Shown piece after piece: positions 17,924-25,772 of a stretch of DNA of 43,859 bases. The stretch spans positions 1-43,859 of the forward strand of contig JABZJS010000007.1 in NCBI GenBank assembly GCA_015257665.1, given 5' to 3'. The translations under genes and the position numbers were made by a program. Position 1 is the first letter of the stretch. The number at the start of each line of letters is the position of its first letter. This DNA is from Nanosynbacter sp. (GTDB lineage Bacteria > Patescibacteriota > Saccharimonadia > Saccharimonadales > Saccharimonadaceae). The notes beneath the pieces are model-generated. The model was not told where the DNA came from, did not search any database, and saw nothing but the letters and a program-made list of their open reading frames with translations.

Positions 17924-18064
17924 ATGCCAAAACGAACTCACCAACCACACACTCGTCATCGCGCTCGGACGCACGGGTTTCGGGCACGGATTGCCACCAA
18001 GGCAGGCCGCAACGTGCTCAAGCGCCGCCGCGCCAAGGGTCGCGCTCGCCTCGCACTCTCGTAG
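17924..18064 (+). CDS. rpmH: Ribosomal protein bL34
   Basis: A 46-aa, Arg/Lys-rich protein: MPKRTHQPHTRHRARTHGFR, followed by the family's ATKAGRNVLKRRRAKGR segment and the end RLALS. It is a structural protein of the 50S subunit. It is normal length for L34 and sits at its usual place between dnaA and rnpA. A strong consensus promoter directly precedes it, with no room for a Shine-Dalgarno site, and a terminator follows. Confidence 0.97.
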   Translation: MPKRTHQPHTRHRARTHGFRARIATKAGRNVLKRRRAKGRARLALS

Positions 18065-18085
18065 TGTGATGATAGCAAAACGACA

Positions 18086-18116
18086 AAAATAACCCACTGC
18101 TTGGTGGGTTATTTTG
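18086..18116 (+). terminator. Terminator after rpmH
   Basis: A 12-bp stem (AAAATAACCCAC at 18086-18097 pairing with 18104-18115) with a 6-nt loop, ending in a TTTTG tail. It separates rpmH from rnpA, which has its own promoter just downstream. Confidence 0.85.
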
Positions 18117-18136
18117 TCTCGGTCTGTAAGTAGATT

Positions 18137-18145
18137 TGCTATAAT
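18137..18145 (+). promoter_or_regulatory. Extended -10 promoter of rnpA, leaderless
   Basis: TGcTATAAT ends 6 nt before ATG 18152, so transcription should begin at or beside the start codon. No good -35 is visible at 16-18 nt upstream, which fits an extended -10 promoter. Confidence 0.75.
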
Positions 18146-18151
18146 ACAGCT

Positions 18152-18538
18152 ATGTTACAGCAACGATATCGGTTTCATGGCTATGGCGGACTACGCTATT
18201 TGTATCGCCATGCGAGTGCCGAGCGTTCGCGCCTGCTGACCGTCAAGTACGTTGCTAATCGCCGTCGGCGTATGCCGCGAATTGCCGTCGTGGTGAGTAA
18301 AAAGGTGCACAAATCTGCAGTAGGGCGCAACCGCATTCGTCGCCGTATCTACGAGATTCTGCACCAGCAAGTACCGCACTTTACAGGAGTGTACGACGTT
18401 GCACTGATCATTACCTCAAGCGAAGTACTTACCACGTCGCACGATGAGCTTGTGCTAGTAGTGACAAATCTGCTTGTGCGAGCTGGTATTTGCCCCGGTA
18501 GGATAACGCCGGGTGATGGTGCGGATAAGCGAGAATAG
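18152..18538 (+). CDS. rnpA: RNase P protein component
   Basis: A 128-aa basic protein that pairs with the RNase P RNA to cut tRNA 5' leaders. The RNR signature is present as GRNRIRRRIYEIL near residues 57-69, preceded by RIAVVVSKKVHKSAV and an N-terminal YRFHGYGGLRYLYRH stretch. The length is normal. It has its own leaderless promoter. The C-terminal about 15 residues extend past the usual fold. Confidence 0.95.
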   Translation: MLQQRYRFHGYGGLRYLYRHASAERSRLLTVKYVANRRRRMPRIAVVVSKKVHKSAVGRNRIRRRIYEILHQQVPHFTGVYDVALIITSSEVLTTSHDELVLVVTNLLVRAGICPGRITPGDGADKRE

Positions 18539-18849
18539 GAATTTGTGGCGACTGAGTCTTTTTGCGCCATTTTTTTGTATATTAATTTGACTCAAAGTAA
18601 TGTCGAGAATTTTTAAATATACTGTGGTATACAAAACTCAAAATATTCTACACGAGATTATTTTTGATTCATTATTCAGATGAATTGCAAGCTCGGTGAG
18701 TGTTATTTTCTAGGATTGAGAAAACCCTTATACGCTACATTGTTAGTGGGATTTCGGACGTATCACTGGTTGACTTTTAAAAAATACTTCGCCACAATTC
18801 ATCTTCCGTGGCCACCTATGATACAATAAATGCAGTAATCGGAGTCAAT
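18539..18849. other. AT-rich gap between rnpA and yidC
   Basis: About 310 nt without a supported gene; the membrane-insertion factor YidD often found here is absent. Visible elements are a small inverted repeat (TATACTGTGGTATA, 18618-18631), a TTGACT at 18770-18775, and a TGaTACAAT (18819-18827) that is the likely yidC -10. I see no structured RNA I can name. Confidence 0.5.
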
Positions 18850-19770
18850 ATGTTTGAGACAATAATTTTGCAGCCCATTTTTAACGCGCTTTTGCTTATC
18901 TATAGTATCATCCCTGGTGGCGACTTTGGCGTGGCGGTGATTCTCTTCACGATCATCATCCGCTTCTTGCTCTACCCACTACTTAAGCGGCAGCTCCACC
19001 AGAGCAAACAGATGCGCAAGATGCAGCCTGAGCTGGCCAAGATCAAGAAAGCGGCTAATGGCAACCGTCAAGTAGAAGCGATGCAGCAGATGGAACTGTA
19101 TAAAAAATATGGTATCAAGCCATTTCGCTCGATTCTACTACTCTTTATTCAGATTCCGATCTTTATCGGCCTCTACCAGGTGATCATGATCATCTCGCTT
19201 CACCGCGACCAAGTGGCGCGCTACATCTACGAGCCGCTCAAGAATATCGATGCCATCAAGACCATTATCAACCACCCCGATCAGTTCAACCACACCATGC
19301 TCGGCTTTATCGACCTCACTAAGGTAGCGCTTGGCAAGGATGGTATTGTCTGGCCGCTCCTCGCTCTCGCAATCATCTCAGCTCTTACTCAGTATGTGAT
19401 GACTAAGCAAACTATGCCAACTGGTAAGAGTGCCAAGCGTTTCCGCGACATCATGAAGGAGACGGCTGCCGGTAAAGAAGCCGACCCCGCCGAGATGAAC
19501 GCCGCAATGATGCGTAATATGGCAAAGTTTATGCCAGTGATGATGTTTATGATCATGATGGGTCTGCCAGGGGCGTTGGCGCTCTACTATACGGCATCTA
19601 ACCTAGTAGCGGTAGCGCAGCAGTCATATCTCCTCCGTAAAGACAAGCAAGAGCTTGAAGCAATCGCTGATGAAGTAGATATTACAACGCCTGCCAAGAA
19701 AAAGTCGACGAAAAAGCGCGCCAAAGCGGCCACAGAAGCCAACATCACACGCATCAAAGCCAAAGAATAA
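18850..19770 (+). CDS. yidC: Membrane protein insertase YidC/Oxa1
   Basis: A 306-aa insertase that places proteins in the inner membrane alone or with Sec. It has the family core: a hydrophobic start (ETIILQPIFNALLLIYSIIPGGDFG), the conserved groove Arg in FTIIIRFLLYPLLKRQLHQ, a Lys-rich coiled-coil hairpin (about 55-90), several later membrane helices with a Met-rich FMPVMMFMIMMGLPGALALYY segment, and a Lys-rich tail that could contact ribosomes. I chose ATG 18850 because GGAG (18841-18844) lies 5 nt upstream and related proteins start MF-x-T; GTG 18808 is in frame but lies upstream of the likely -10. It has no lipoprotein signal or large periplasmic domain. Confidence 0.93.
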   Translation: MFETIILQPIFNALLLIYSIIPGGDFGVAVILFTIIIRFLLYPLLKRQLHQSKQMRKMQPELAKIKKAANGNRQVEAMQQMELYKKYGIKPFRSILLLFIQIPIFIGLYQVIMIISLHRDQVARYIYEPLKNIDAIKTIINHPDQFNHTMLGFIDLTKVALGKDGIVWPLLALAIISALTQYVMTKQTMPTGKSAKRFRDIMKETAAGKEADPAEMNAAMMRNMAKFMPVMMFMIMMGLPGALALYYTASNLVAVAQQSYLLRKDKQELEAIADEVDITTPAKKKSTKKRAKAATEANITRIKAKE

Positions 19771-19787
19771 CAGAGGAGGAGAACCCG

Positions 19788-20252
19788 ATGGATCGATACC
19801 AATCAGTAACATTTGCCCGAGAATATCTCCAGAACATCATCTCATTTTTTGGCGAAAATATTGCGGTATCGGGTGATGACGATGGCGAGGTGATGACGCT
19901 TCGGGTAGAGTCGTCAGACATCAATAGTATCTTGATTGGCCGTGGGGCAGAGACACTACGGGCATTGCAATATATCGTCTCATCGGCGCTGCGGGCGCAA
20001 AATGCCGCGGTAGTGCGTGTAAGTGTTGATATTGCCGACTATAAAAAGCAGCACGAGGAAAAGATTGCCGACAAAGCGCGGGGCTGGATCGAGCGCGTGC
20101 GTGTAACTGGTGAACCCTACACCGCTCACCTCAACCCAGCCGATCGGCGCATCGTCCACCAAGTTGCTGCCGACGCAGCTGGCATCACGACCATCTCCGA
20201 AGGCGAAGGCCGCGAGCGCCATGTGATTATCCAGCTGGAAGAGGCTGAGTAA
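19788..20252 (+). CDS. jag: Jag/KhpB-like RNA-binding protein (KH + R3H)
   Basis: A 154-aa protein with a KH domain (about 30-80, motif IGRGAETLRALQYIVS) followed by an R3H domain (about 90-150, with LNPADRRIVH giving the Arg-x3-His pattern). Jag/KhpB binds RNA and in Firmicutes influences cell elongation. It lacks the N-terminal Jag_N domain of the full-length family, being near the minimal form. AGGAGGAG lies just before ATG 19788, 17 nt after yidC, so the two form an operon ending in a terminator. Confidence 0.9.
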   Translation: MDRYQSVTFAREYLQNIISFFGENIAVSGDDDGEVMTLRVESSDINSILIGRGAETLRALQYIVSSALRAQNAAVVRVSVDIADYKKQHEEKIADKARGWIERVRVTGEPYTAHLNPADRRIVHQVAADAAGITTISEGEGRERHVIIQLEEAE

Positions 20253-20274
20253 AAGCTACGCTAAGATACATCTT

Positions 20275-20304
20275 ATAACCGGTCAGCGATGGCCGGTTAT
20301 TTTT
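20275..20304 (+). terminator. Terminator after jag
   Basis: A 10-bp stem (ATAACCGGTC at 20275-20284 pairing with 20291-20300, one G-T pair), a 6-nt loop and a TTTT tail. It ends the yidC-jag operon before the convergent glycosyltransferase gene. Confidence 0.85.
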
Positions 20305-20516
20305 GCAATACTACTACTAAATATCTACTTTATAGTGGCGTGCTAATTCTTGTGCCATTCCACCGTTTTTTGATAGTATGCGATACAGAGCAGAAGTAAA
20401 GTATTATAAATAACACTACACCTATATAAGGCAAGAGAGAATAGACTCACGCTAAGGTGAACGAGACTTTACGATTTCTGATCCACAATCACTCACACTG
20501 GCTATAAATAGACTGA

Positions 20517-21620
20517 TTATGATTGCCGCAGTGCTCGCTTATATACCGCTAACGTTTCCTTGCCACAGCGCTCCCACGAGTAGCGGGTAGCTTGGGCTTT
20601 GCCTTTGACGATAAGCTCGCGACGGCGAGCTGGTTGGCTGAGGACACGGTCGATTGCACTAGCAATGGCATTAACATCGAGTGGGTCGAAGTACTCGGCA
20701 GCATCGCCTAAAATTTCGGGCATACACGAGGTATTGCTCGATATAACAGGTGTCGTGCCATACGCCATCGTCTCTAGTGGCGGCAGGCCAAACCCCTCCA
20801 TCAGTGATGGAAAGACGTATGCCTCAGCTTTGTTAAGTAGCCAATCACGCTGCCCGTCGGGGATGAACCCAGTGAAGTGAATATTGCGATAGCCTTGCTG
20901 TTGGTAGTAGGCCTGGTTGCGCTTGGTATCTTCATTCATCCGCCCTACAAACACCAGGCCAAGGTCTGGCCAGCGGCTCAGCAGCTGCTGGTGTGCGGCC
21001 GCGAGGCGGCGCAGATTTTTATAATCAGGCTGCTGCCCAACGTAGATAATGAACCGCTTGAAGGGAAGGTCGATATACGGCGTGAGCTGCCCAGGGTGCA
21101 CCTCGCCTGCCTCGTAGATGACTGATATTTTGCTATCGGGGATCTTGGTAAAGTCTTGGTATTCTTGCTTAGTCGTCTGAGAAATAGTGATGATATGCTC
21201 GCTGGTGCGGGCAATCCGCCGAAACACCCAGCGCCCTACCAATTGCTTAAGATGAAACACCAGCCAATTTTTGTCGGAATTGTACGTCTTAAGAAGGGTC
21301 ATATCGTGCACCGTGGTGACGTGCTTACCTCTGTAAAAGACCGGTTGCTGCGGCATGCAAAAATGTACTAAGTCGGGCCCTAGCTCATCTAGGTAGCGCC
21401 GGAAGCCAAGTTGCTCCGCTAGCGAATAGTTGGCAAAGTCGACCGTGCGGATGGTGAAGTTAGGGTTGTGTGGCTGCCAGTAGTCGCGGTCCTTAGTAGG
21501 AACGAGGATACTATAGCGGTTGGTCGTATCAAGCCGCTCCAGCTGCTCAAGCAACTTCACGACATATGTGCCCGTGCCAGAATTGATCACGCGGGCGTCG
21601 ATTGCAATATGAAAACTCAT
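20517..21620 (-). CDS. Glycosyltransferase family 4
   Basis: A 367-aa GT4 (GT-B fold) enzyme. The N-terminal half begins IDARVINSGTGTYV, the glycine-rich loop of GT4 enzymes. The C-terminal half has FIIYVGQQPDYKNLRRL, FTGFIPDGQRDWLLNKAEAYVFPS and the donor-binding EGFGLPPLETMAYGTTPVIS (E-x7-E). It probably adds a hexose or rhamnose to a surface glycan. A longer frame reaches 21665, but I chose ATG 21620 because a TATACT -10 ends 7 nt before it, which puts the promoter inside any longer form. Confidence 0.9.
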   Translation of the reverse strand: MSFHIAIDARVINSGTGTYVVKLLEQLERLDTTNRYSILVPTKDRDYWQPHNPNFTIRTVDFANYSLAEQLGFRRYLDELGPDLVHFCMPQQPVFYRGKHVTTVHDMTLLKTYNSDKNWLVFHLKQLVGRWVFRRIARTSEHIITISQTTKQEYQDFTKIPDSKISVIYEAGEVHPGQLTPYIDLPFKRFIIYVGQQPDYKNLRRLAAAHQQLLSRWPDLGLVFVGRMNEDTKRNQAYYQQQGYRNIHFTGFIPDGQRDWLLNKAEAYVFPSLMEGFGLPPLETMAYGTTPVISSNTSCMPEILGDAAEYFDPLDVNAIASAIDRVLSQPARRRELIVKGKAQATRYSWERCGKETLAVYKRALRQS

Positions 21621-21627
21621 ACTTTCT

Positions 21628-21633
21628 AGTATA
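21628..21633 (-). promoter_or_regulatory. -10 element of the GT4 gene, leaderless
   Basis: TATACT on the minus strand ends 7 nt before ATG 21620. Transcription should start at about the A of the start codon. Confidence 0.65.
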
Positions 21634-21710
21634 CAGTCCCCGCACCGAAAGCGCCAGATGGACACGCGTGTGTCAAGGCTGGTGATAATAATCTAAACTC
21701 TGTATAAAAG

Positions 21711-21719
21711 TGATATAAT
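21711..21719 (+). promoter_or_regulatory. Extended -10 of the cupin gene
   Basis: TGaTATAAT ends 18 nt before ATG 21738, giving an expected leader of about 12 nt without an obvious Shine-Dalgarno site. Confidence 0.6.
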
Positions 21720-21737
21720 ACCCATATTACGAGTAAT

Positions 21738-22259
21738 ATGACGGAATTACCGCAACACATAGCAGTCCAGACGAATCTGGCGCAGATAGAATATATTCTT
21801 CACCAGGCGAGCTACCACATCACTGGGACAGACAGCCAGCGGCCATGGGGTGGGTTTATCTGTATTGACCCAGCGCAGGCAGAGCAGTTTGCGGCGGATT
21901 TCTTTGCAGTATCGGAAGTAGTGACTAAGGATGATGCTAGTGCGCCGCTTAGCCCCAAGATTCTCTTTGTCCGGCCAGGGGCGCGCCTCAGCTGGCAATA
22001 TCATCATCGGCGGGCGGAGTTGTGGCGTTTTCTGACTGCTGGTGCGTACTATCGCAATATGAGCGACGAGCTACCAGCCCAGCCAACACCAGCTCAGGCG
22101 GGTGATATCGTAAGGTTGGCGGCAGGGGAGCGCCACCGTGCTTGCGGTGATGCTCAGCACCCAACGATTATTGCTGAGCTCTGGCAACACACCGACCCAG
22201 CGCACCCATCAACAGAGGATGATATTGTGCGGGTGGCGGATGATTATCAGCGTCAATAA
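21738..22259 (+). CDS. Cupin protein, mannose-6-phosphate isomerase-like
   Basis: A 173-aa protein with a single cupin fold. A RPWGGFICID motif (about 34-43) and the core PGARLSWQYHHRRAELWRFL (about 78-97) match the C-terminal domain of type II phosphomannose isomerases; the two His and the Glu are the usual metal ligands, with GERHRACG supplying the later His. It may interconvert a sugar phosphate for nucleotide-sugar supply, but cupins vary, so the substrate is unknown. It is a lone gene with its own promoter among glycan genes. Confidence 0.75.
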   Translation: MTELPQHIAVQTNLAQIEYILHQASYHITGTDSQRPWGGFICIDPAQAEQFAADFFAVSEVVTKDDASAPLSPKILFVRPGARLSWQYHHRRAELWRFLTAGAYYRNMSDELPAQPTPAQAGDIVRLAAGERHRACGDAQHPTIIAELWQHTDPAHPSTEDDIVRVADDYQRQ

Positions 22260-22321
22260 TAGGTATGAATGTACAGTGAGTTTGTAAATGTACTGTTTAA
22301 AAACCGTATTTTAGCGAAACA

Positions 22322-22744
22322 TTATCTCTCTGTTGTTCGAAAAACAACACGATCATACAAACAATAATTCCACACCAGCGATGCACCAGTAGCAATAATT
22401 TTTGCGAGCAGCAGCACAAGTGACTCAGTATGAATAACAGAGGCCAGGATAGGCGAAGTGCAGAAAATAACCGCATTTTGCAGCCCCCACAAGCCCGCCA
22501 GAGTAACGACAACAAACAAGATCAGTTGCCAGCGCACATCACCCTGAGCGCGAAAAGTGTACGACTTATTAGCAAAAAAACTAAAAATAAAGGCCAGGCC
22601 CGTTGACACCGTATTAGCCGCGAGCTTTGGCAGGCCAAGTGTGGTGAGCCCAAAGAGCAAGCCAATATCGATCGCTGTATTAATCCCACCAACAAGCGCA
22701 AACCGCAGCAACTTACCTCTGTTATTTGCGATGACGAGCCTCAC
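22322..22744 (-). CDS. GtrA-family membrane protein (lipid-linked sugar flipping)
   Basis: A 140-aa protein with four predicted membrane helices and the GtrA-family features (LLRFALVGGINTAIDIGLLF near the N-terminus; FFANKSYTF between helices 2 and 3; WNYCLYDRVVF at the end). GtrA proteins are thought to flip undecaprenyl-phosphate sugars. I chose GTG 22744 because a GAGG site lies about 6 nt upstream and it overlaps the GtrB-like gene by 23 nt; a longer TTG form from 22813 lies wholly inside that gene and adds no conserved sequence. It is translated with the GtrB-like enzyme. Confidence 0.85.
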   Translation of the reverse strand: MRLVIANNRGKLLRFALVGGINTAIDIGLLFGLTTLGLPKLAANTVSTGLAFIFSFFANKSYTFRAQGDVRWQLILFVVVTLAGLWGLQNAVIFCTSPILASVIHTESLVLLLAKIIATGASLVWNYCLYDRVVFRTTER

Positions 22745-23669
22745 GATGTTCCTCAACGAGATAAGGTGGGCGCTGCTTCGTTTCGCTAAAAATCCGGGCG
22801 ATGTATTCGCCAATAACTCCCAAACTCAGCAGCTGCACTCCACCAAGAAAGAGAATCACTGCCATGAGCGACGAATAGCCTGCACCAGTTGGCACACCAA
22901 ACAGTGGTCGAATGAGCAGATAGAGGATATAGATAGAGGCCAAGAAGGCGATAAGAAAGCCCAGTACGGCCGAGATACGCAGTGGCGCGGTCGTAAAGCT
23001 TGTGATGCCGTCAATGGCCAGGTTAATGAGCGTGCGCGGACTTTGCTTGATGCTACCAGCGGCCCGTGGGTCGCGGTCATAGAGAATCTCCTTCTTTTTG
23101 TAACCCACCCAACTAAAGATCGCTTTGGTATTGCGCTGAGATTCGCGCAGCTGGGTGATGGCAGTGACGCAGCGTTTGCTCAGTAAGCGGAAGTCGCCCG
23201 TGTCGATCTGAACAGGAATATGCGTCGTACTCTGGAGGAGGCGGTAGTACCAAGCGGCAGTTTTTTTCTTGAGCCAAGTCTCACCTGAGCGGCTTCGGCG
23301 CCGCGCATACACATCATCATACCCTTGTTCCCATAGCTCGATCATCTGCGGGATCAGCTCTGGTGGGTCTTGCAAGTCGGCATCAATTACCACGACAGCA
23401 TCACCCGCGGCGTGGTCGAAACCAGCGAGCATAGCAGCTTCTTTACCAAAGTTGCGCGAGAGATTGAGGTAGGCAATGGCGGGGTTGTGTTGCTGCTCGA
23501 TCTGGATGAGCTCGAGCGTGTGATCCTGGCTGCCATCATTAATAAATAAGAATTCGAACTGGTAGCGCCGGCGATCGACACTGCGCTGCAGCGTCTCGAG
23601 CCGGGCAAACAGCTGTGGTAAAACAGCTGCTTCGTTGTAGGCAGGAATAAGAATGGTGATTGTTTTCAT
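22722..23669 (-). CDS. GtrB/ArnC-like polyprenyl-phosphate glycosyltransferase (GT2)
   Basis: A 315-aa membrane GT2. Residues 1-210 form the GT-A domain: ILIPAYNEAAVLPQL, FLFINDGSQDHTL, and the metal-binding DADLQDPPELI (DAD). Two long membrane helices (about 228-255 and 265-290) follow, the layout of GtrB and ArnC, which move a sugar from a nucleotide to undecaprenyl phosphate on the inner face of the membrane. The GtrA-like gene overlaps its 3' end. An extended -10 ends 9 nt before ATG 23669. Confidence 0.92.
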   Translation of the reverse strand: MKTITILIPAYNEAAVLPQLFARLETLQRSVDRRRYQFEFLFINDGSQDHTLELIQIEQQHNPAIAYLNLSRNFGKEAAMLAGFDHAAGDAVVVIDADLQDPPELIPQMIELWEQGYDDVYARRRSRSGETWLKKKTAAWYYRLLQSTTHIPVQIDTGDFRLLSKRCVTAITQLRESQRNTKAIFSWVGYKKKEILYDRDPRAAGSIKQSPRTLINLAIDGITSFTTAPLRISAVLGFLIAFLASIYILYLLIRPLFGVPTGAGYSSLMAVILFLGGVQLLSLGVIGEYIARIFSETKQRPPYLVEEHREARHRK

Positions 23670-23678
23670 CGTAGCCTT

Positions 23679-23687
23679 ATTGTATCA
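23679..23687 (-). promoter_or_regulatory. Extended -10 of the GtrB operon, overlapping the sucD stop
   Basis: TGaTACAAT on the minus strand ends 9 nt before ATG 23669. Its TGA is the stop codon of the upstream succinate-CoA ligase gene. Confidence 0.65.
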
Positions 23688-24557
23688 CTTATTGGTTGGT
23701 ATGAGCGCGATGAGCGACTGGATGGACGATGCCACCACTGCGCCACTGGCCTCGAGCCGGGCCGTCTTGGCCTGGGCTGACTCCAGCTCATTTGTGCCAA
23801 GGATCGCCCCAGCATGGCCCATCTGTACTCCAGATGGTGCACTGTGGCCCGCAATGTAAGCATAGACTGGTTTGCTTATATGATGCTTAATATAATCCGC
23901 CGCGGCAATCTCGCTCGTGCCACCAATTTCACCGATCAGCACAATCTGCTCTACTGTCACATCCTGTTCAAACAACTGCAAGCAATCAATAAAGCTGCTG
24001 CCACCAATCATATCGCCGCCAATCCCAATTATATAGCGCTGGCCAATGCCTGCCTGAGTGAGGAGGCTCATTGCTTCGTAGGTGAGCGTACCACTGCGGC
24101 TGACGATGGCAGTGTGGCCTGGCGTGGCGAGCGTGGCAGGGATGATGCCAAGGTTATGCACGCCGGGGATGAGAACGCCAGGGCAGTTGGGGCCGATCAA
24201 AATTGAAGAACTGGTTGCCAGGCGTTGTTTTATATGCAACATATCGTGGACAGGCACGCCCTCGGTGATACAAATAATGAGTGGCACCTCTGCATCAATT
24301 GCTTCCATAATCGCTGCTTTGGCATAGGCTGCTGGTACAAAAATGACGGAAATATCGACAGGCTGCTGCGCCTGAATTTCGCGAATCGTCCGGAAGACAG
24401 GCACGCCGTGCACCTCTGTAACCGATTGGTTGGGTGACGTGCCGCCAACGATATGTGTACCACTTGCTAACATACGCTCGGTATGAAATGAGCCATGTTT
24501 GCCAGTTATACCCTGGACAATAACATGCTTACCATGAAAGATATCAGGGGTCATCAT
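23685..24557 (-). CDS. sucD: Succinate-CoA ligase alpha subunit
   Basis: A 290-aa subunit that carries the phosphohistidine intermediate while linking acyl-CoA thioester energy to ATP or GTP synthesis. Conserved blocks are VIVQGITGKHGSFHT near the N-terminus (CoA site), IGPNCPGVLIPG, VSRSGTLTYEAMSLL, GIGGDMIGGSSFID, GEIGGTSE, and the active-site His in MGHAGAI near residue 250. The length is normal. ATG 24557 overlaps the beta-subunit stop by 4 nt. No other TCA-cycle gene is near. Confidence 0.93.
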   Translation of the reverse strand: MMTPDIFHGKHVIVQGITGKHGSFHTERMLASGTHIVGGTSPNQSVTEVHGVPVFRTIREIQAQQPVDISVIFVPAAYAKAAIMEAIDAEVPLIICITEGVPVHDMLHIKQRLATSSSILIGPNCPGVLIPGVHNLGIIPATLATPGHTAIVSRSGTLTYEAMSLLTQAGIGQRYIIGIGGDMIGGSSFIDCLQLFEQDVTVEQIVLIGEIGGTSEIAAADYIKHHISKPVYAYIAGHSAPSGVQMGHAGAILGTNELESAQAKTARLEASGAVVASSIQSLIALIPTNK

Positions 24558-25603
24558 ACGGCCTCCTCCAGGATGTGAGAGAGATTATCGTAGAGTGGAA
24601 TGTGTTCGCGGGCAAGGAGCGTCTTAGCCTTGGCCTCGCGGTTACCTGTTAGGCGGACAGCGAGTGGCGGGAGGTCAGGTAGCTGCTGCTTGGCACTGAT
24701 AATGGCCGCCGCTACGTCGTCGCAGCGTACAATACCACCAAAGATATTAATAATGATGAGCGCCACGGCAGGGAAGCGGGCAATCTGCTTAAAACTAGCC
24801 AGGATCTTCTCTGGAGTTGCCGTGCCGCCAATGTCAAGAAAATTAGCTGGCTGCACACCGCGGGCAGTCACCGCATCGACAGTTGCCATTGCCAGACCTG
24901 CGCCGTTGGCAATCGTCGCAACCGTCCCATTATGGTCGAGCGTGACGAAATTATGATCTTCTAGGGCTGCTTCGTGCCACTGCGAGTGGCGAAACAGCGC
25001 CGCATCGTCAATCGTTATCTTTGCATCGCCAGCGATGAGCTGGCCATTTGTCGTCACAACGAGTGGGTTAATCTCGAGTAATAGACAATCGTTGTCAATA
25101 AAGCAACGCAAACAATTCGCCACCATATCCTCAAGCGCAAAGGCTTGCTCTGGCAGCGACAAATACTCCGCTAGTGCTTCGGCTACAGTATGAACTGTTT
25201 GTGGCGTAATAGCCTGGCGAAAGAACGCTGCACGATCGTGTTCTTCCACATCAATGCCACCGCTGGTGTGGGCGAGTAGCTCGATGGATGATTGCTCACG
25301 GTTAATAGTAAGCGAAATGTAACACTCGCGGGCGATGGAGAGAACTTCCTCGGCAAGAAGCTTCGTGGGGGTGTAGCCACCGATATCGAGAGCAAAGAGA
25401 CGCTGAATGGTTGGCGTAACAGCGGATTGCTCGCGGACAATCACCACACCACCTGCCTTGCCGCGGCCACCGATCGGAACTTGTGATTTGAGGACGATAG
25501 GGGCGATGGGCACCACTGTTGCAGATTCTATAATATCACTCTGCGGTACTGCCACACCAGCCTCGGCCAAGCATTGCTTGGCTTGGTATTCAAGAAGACG
25601 CAT
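24554..25603 (-). CDS. sucC: Succinate-CoA ligase beta subunit
   Basis: A 349-aa ATP-grasp subunit that binds the nucleotide and the acid substrate. It starts MRLLEYQAKQCLAEAGV as in the family; the Gly-rich KSQVPIGGRGKAGGV, LLEINPLV, GDAKITIDDAALFRH, NGAGLAMATVDAV, FLDIGGTATPEK and IINIFGGIVRCDDVA are all present. It is somewhat shorter than the 388-aa E. coli protein. A longer frame reaches 25651, but I chose ATG 25603 because the conserved protein starts there and a TACAAT -10 ends 7 nt upstream. In a cell lacking a TCA cycle it may make ATP from acyl-CoA. Confidence 0.92.
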   Translation of the reverse strand: MRLLEYQAKQCLAEAGVAVPQSDIIESATVVPIAPIVLKSQVPIGGRGKAGGVVIVREQSAVTPTIQRLFALDIGGYTPTKLLAEEVLSIARECYISLTINREQSSIELLAHTSGGIDVEEHDRAAFFRQAITPQTVHTVAEALAEYLSLPEQAFALEDMVANCLRCFIDNDCLLLEINPLVVTTNGQLIAGDAKITIDDAALFRHSQWHEAALEDHNFVTLDHNGTVATIANGAGLAMATVDAVTARGVQPANFLDIGGTATPEKILASFKQIARFPAVALIIINIFGGIVRCDDVAAAIISAKQQLPDLPPLAVRLTGNREAKAKTLLAREHIPLYDNLSHILEEAV

Positions 25604-25610
25604 AGGTATT

Positions 25611-25639
25611 ATTGTACGCATAGATGGCGAATATGCAAA
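25611..25639 (-). promoter_or_regulatory. sucCD promoter, leaderless
   Basis: On the minus strand, TTTGCA (25639-25634) as a weak -35, a 17-nt spacer, and TACAAT (25616-25611) as -10, which ends 7 nt before ATG 25603. Confidence 0.6.
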
Positions 25640-25772
25640 ATGACTGCACACGTAACAGAGGTGATAAGACGCAGGTTAATTGTGCACTAGTAGAGTATGG
25701 TATGCTACTTTCATATGAAAGCCGGTCTTTAAAATTCGCTTCTTTGGCGCTGACCTGTCATCTCAAGCCGAG

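Noticed and set aside
18808..18849. Upstream GTG start for yidC
   Set aside because: The likely -10 (18819-18827) lies inside that extension, and a GGAG site supports ATG 18850.
22745..22813. TTG extension of the GtrA-like gene
   Set aside because: The added 23 residues lie wholly inside the GtrB gene and are not part of the family fold; GTG 22744 has a ribosome site.
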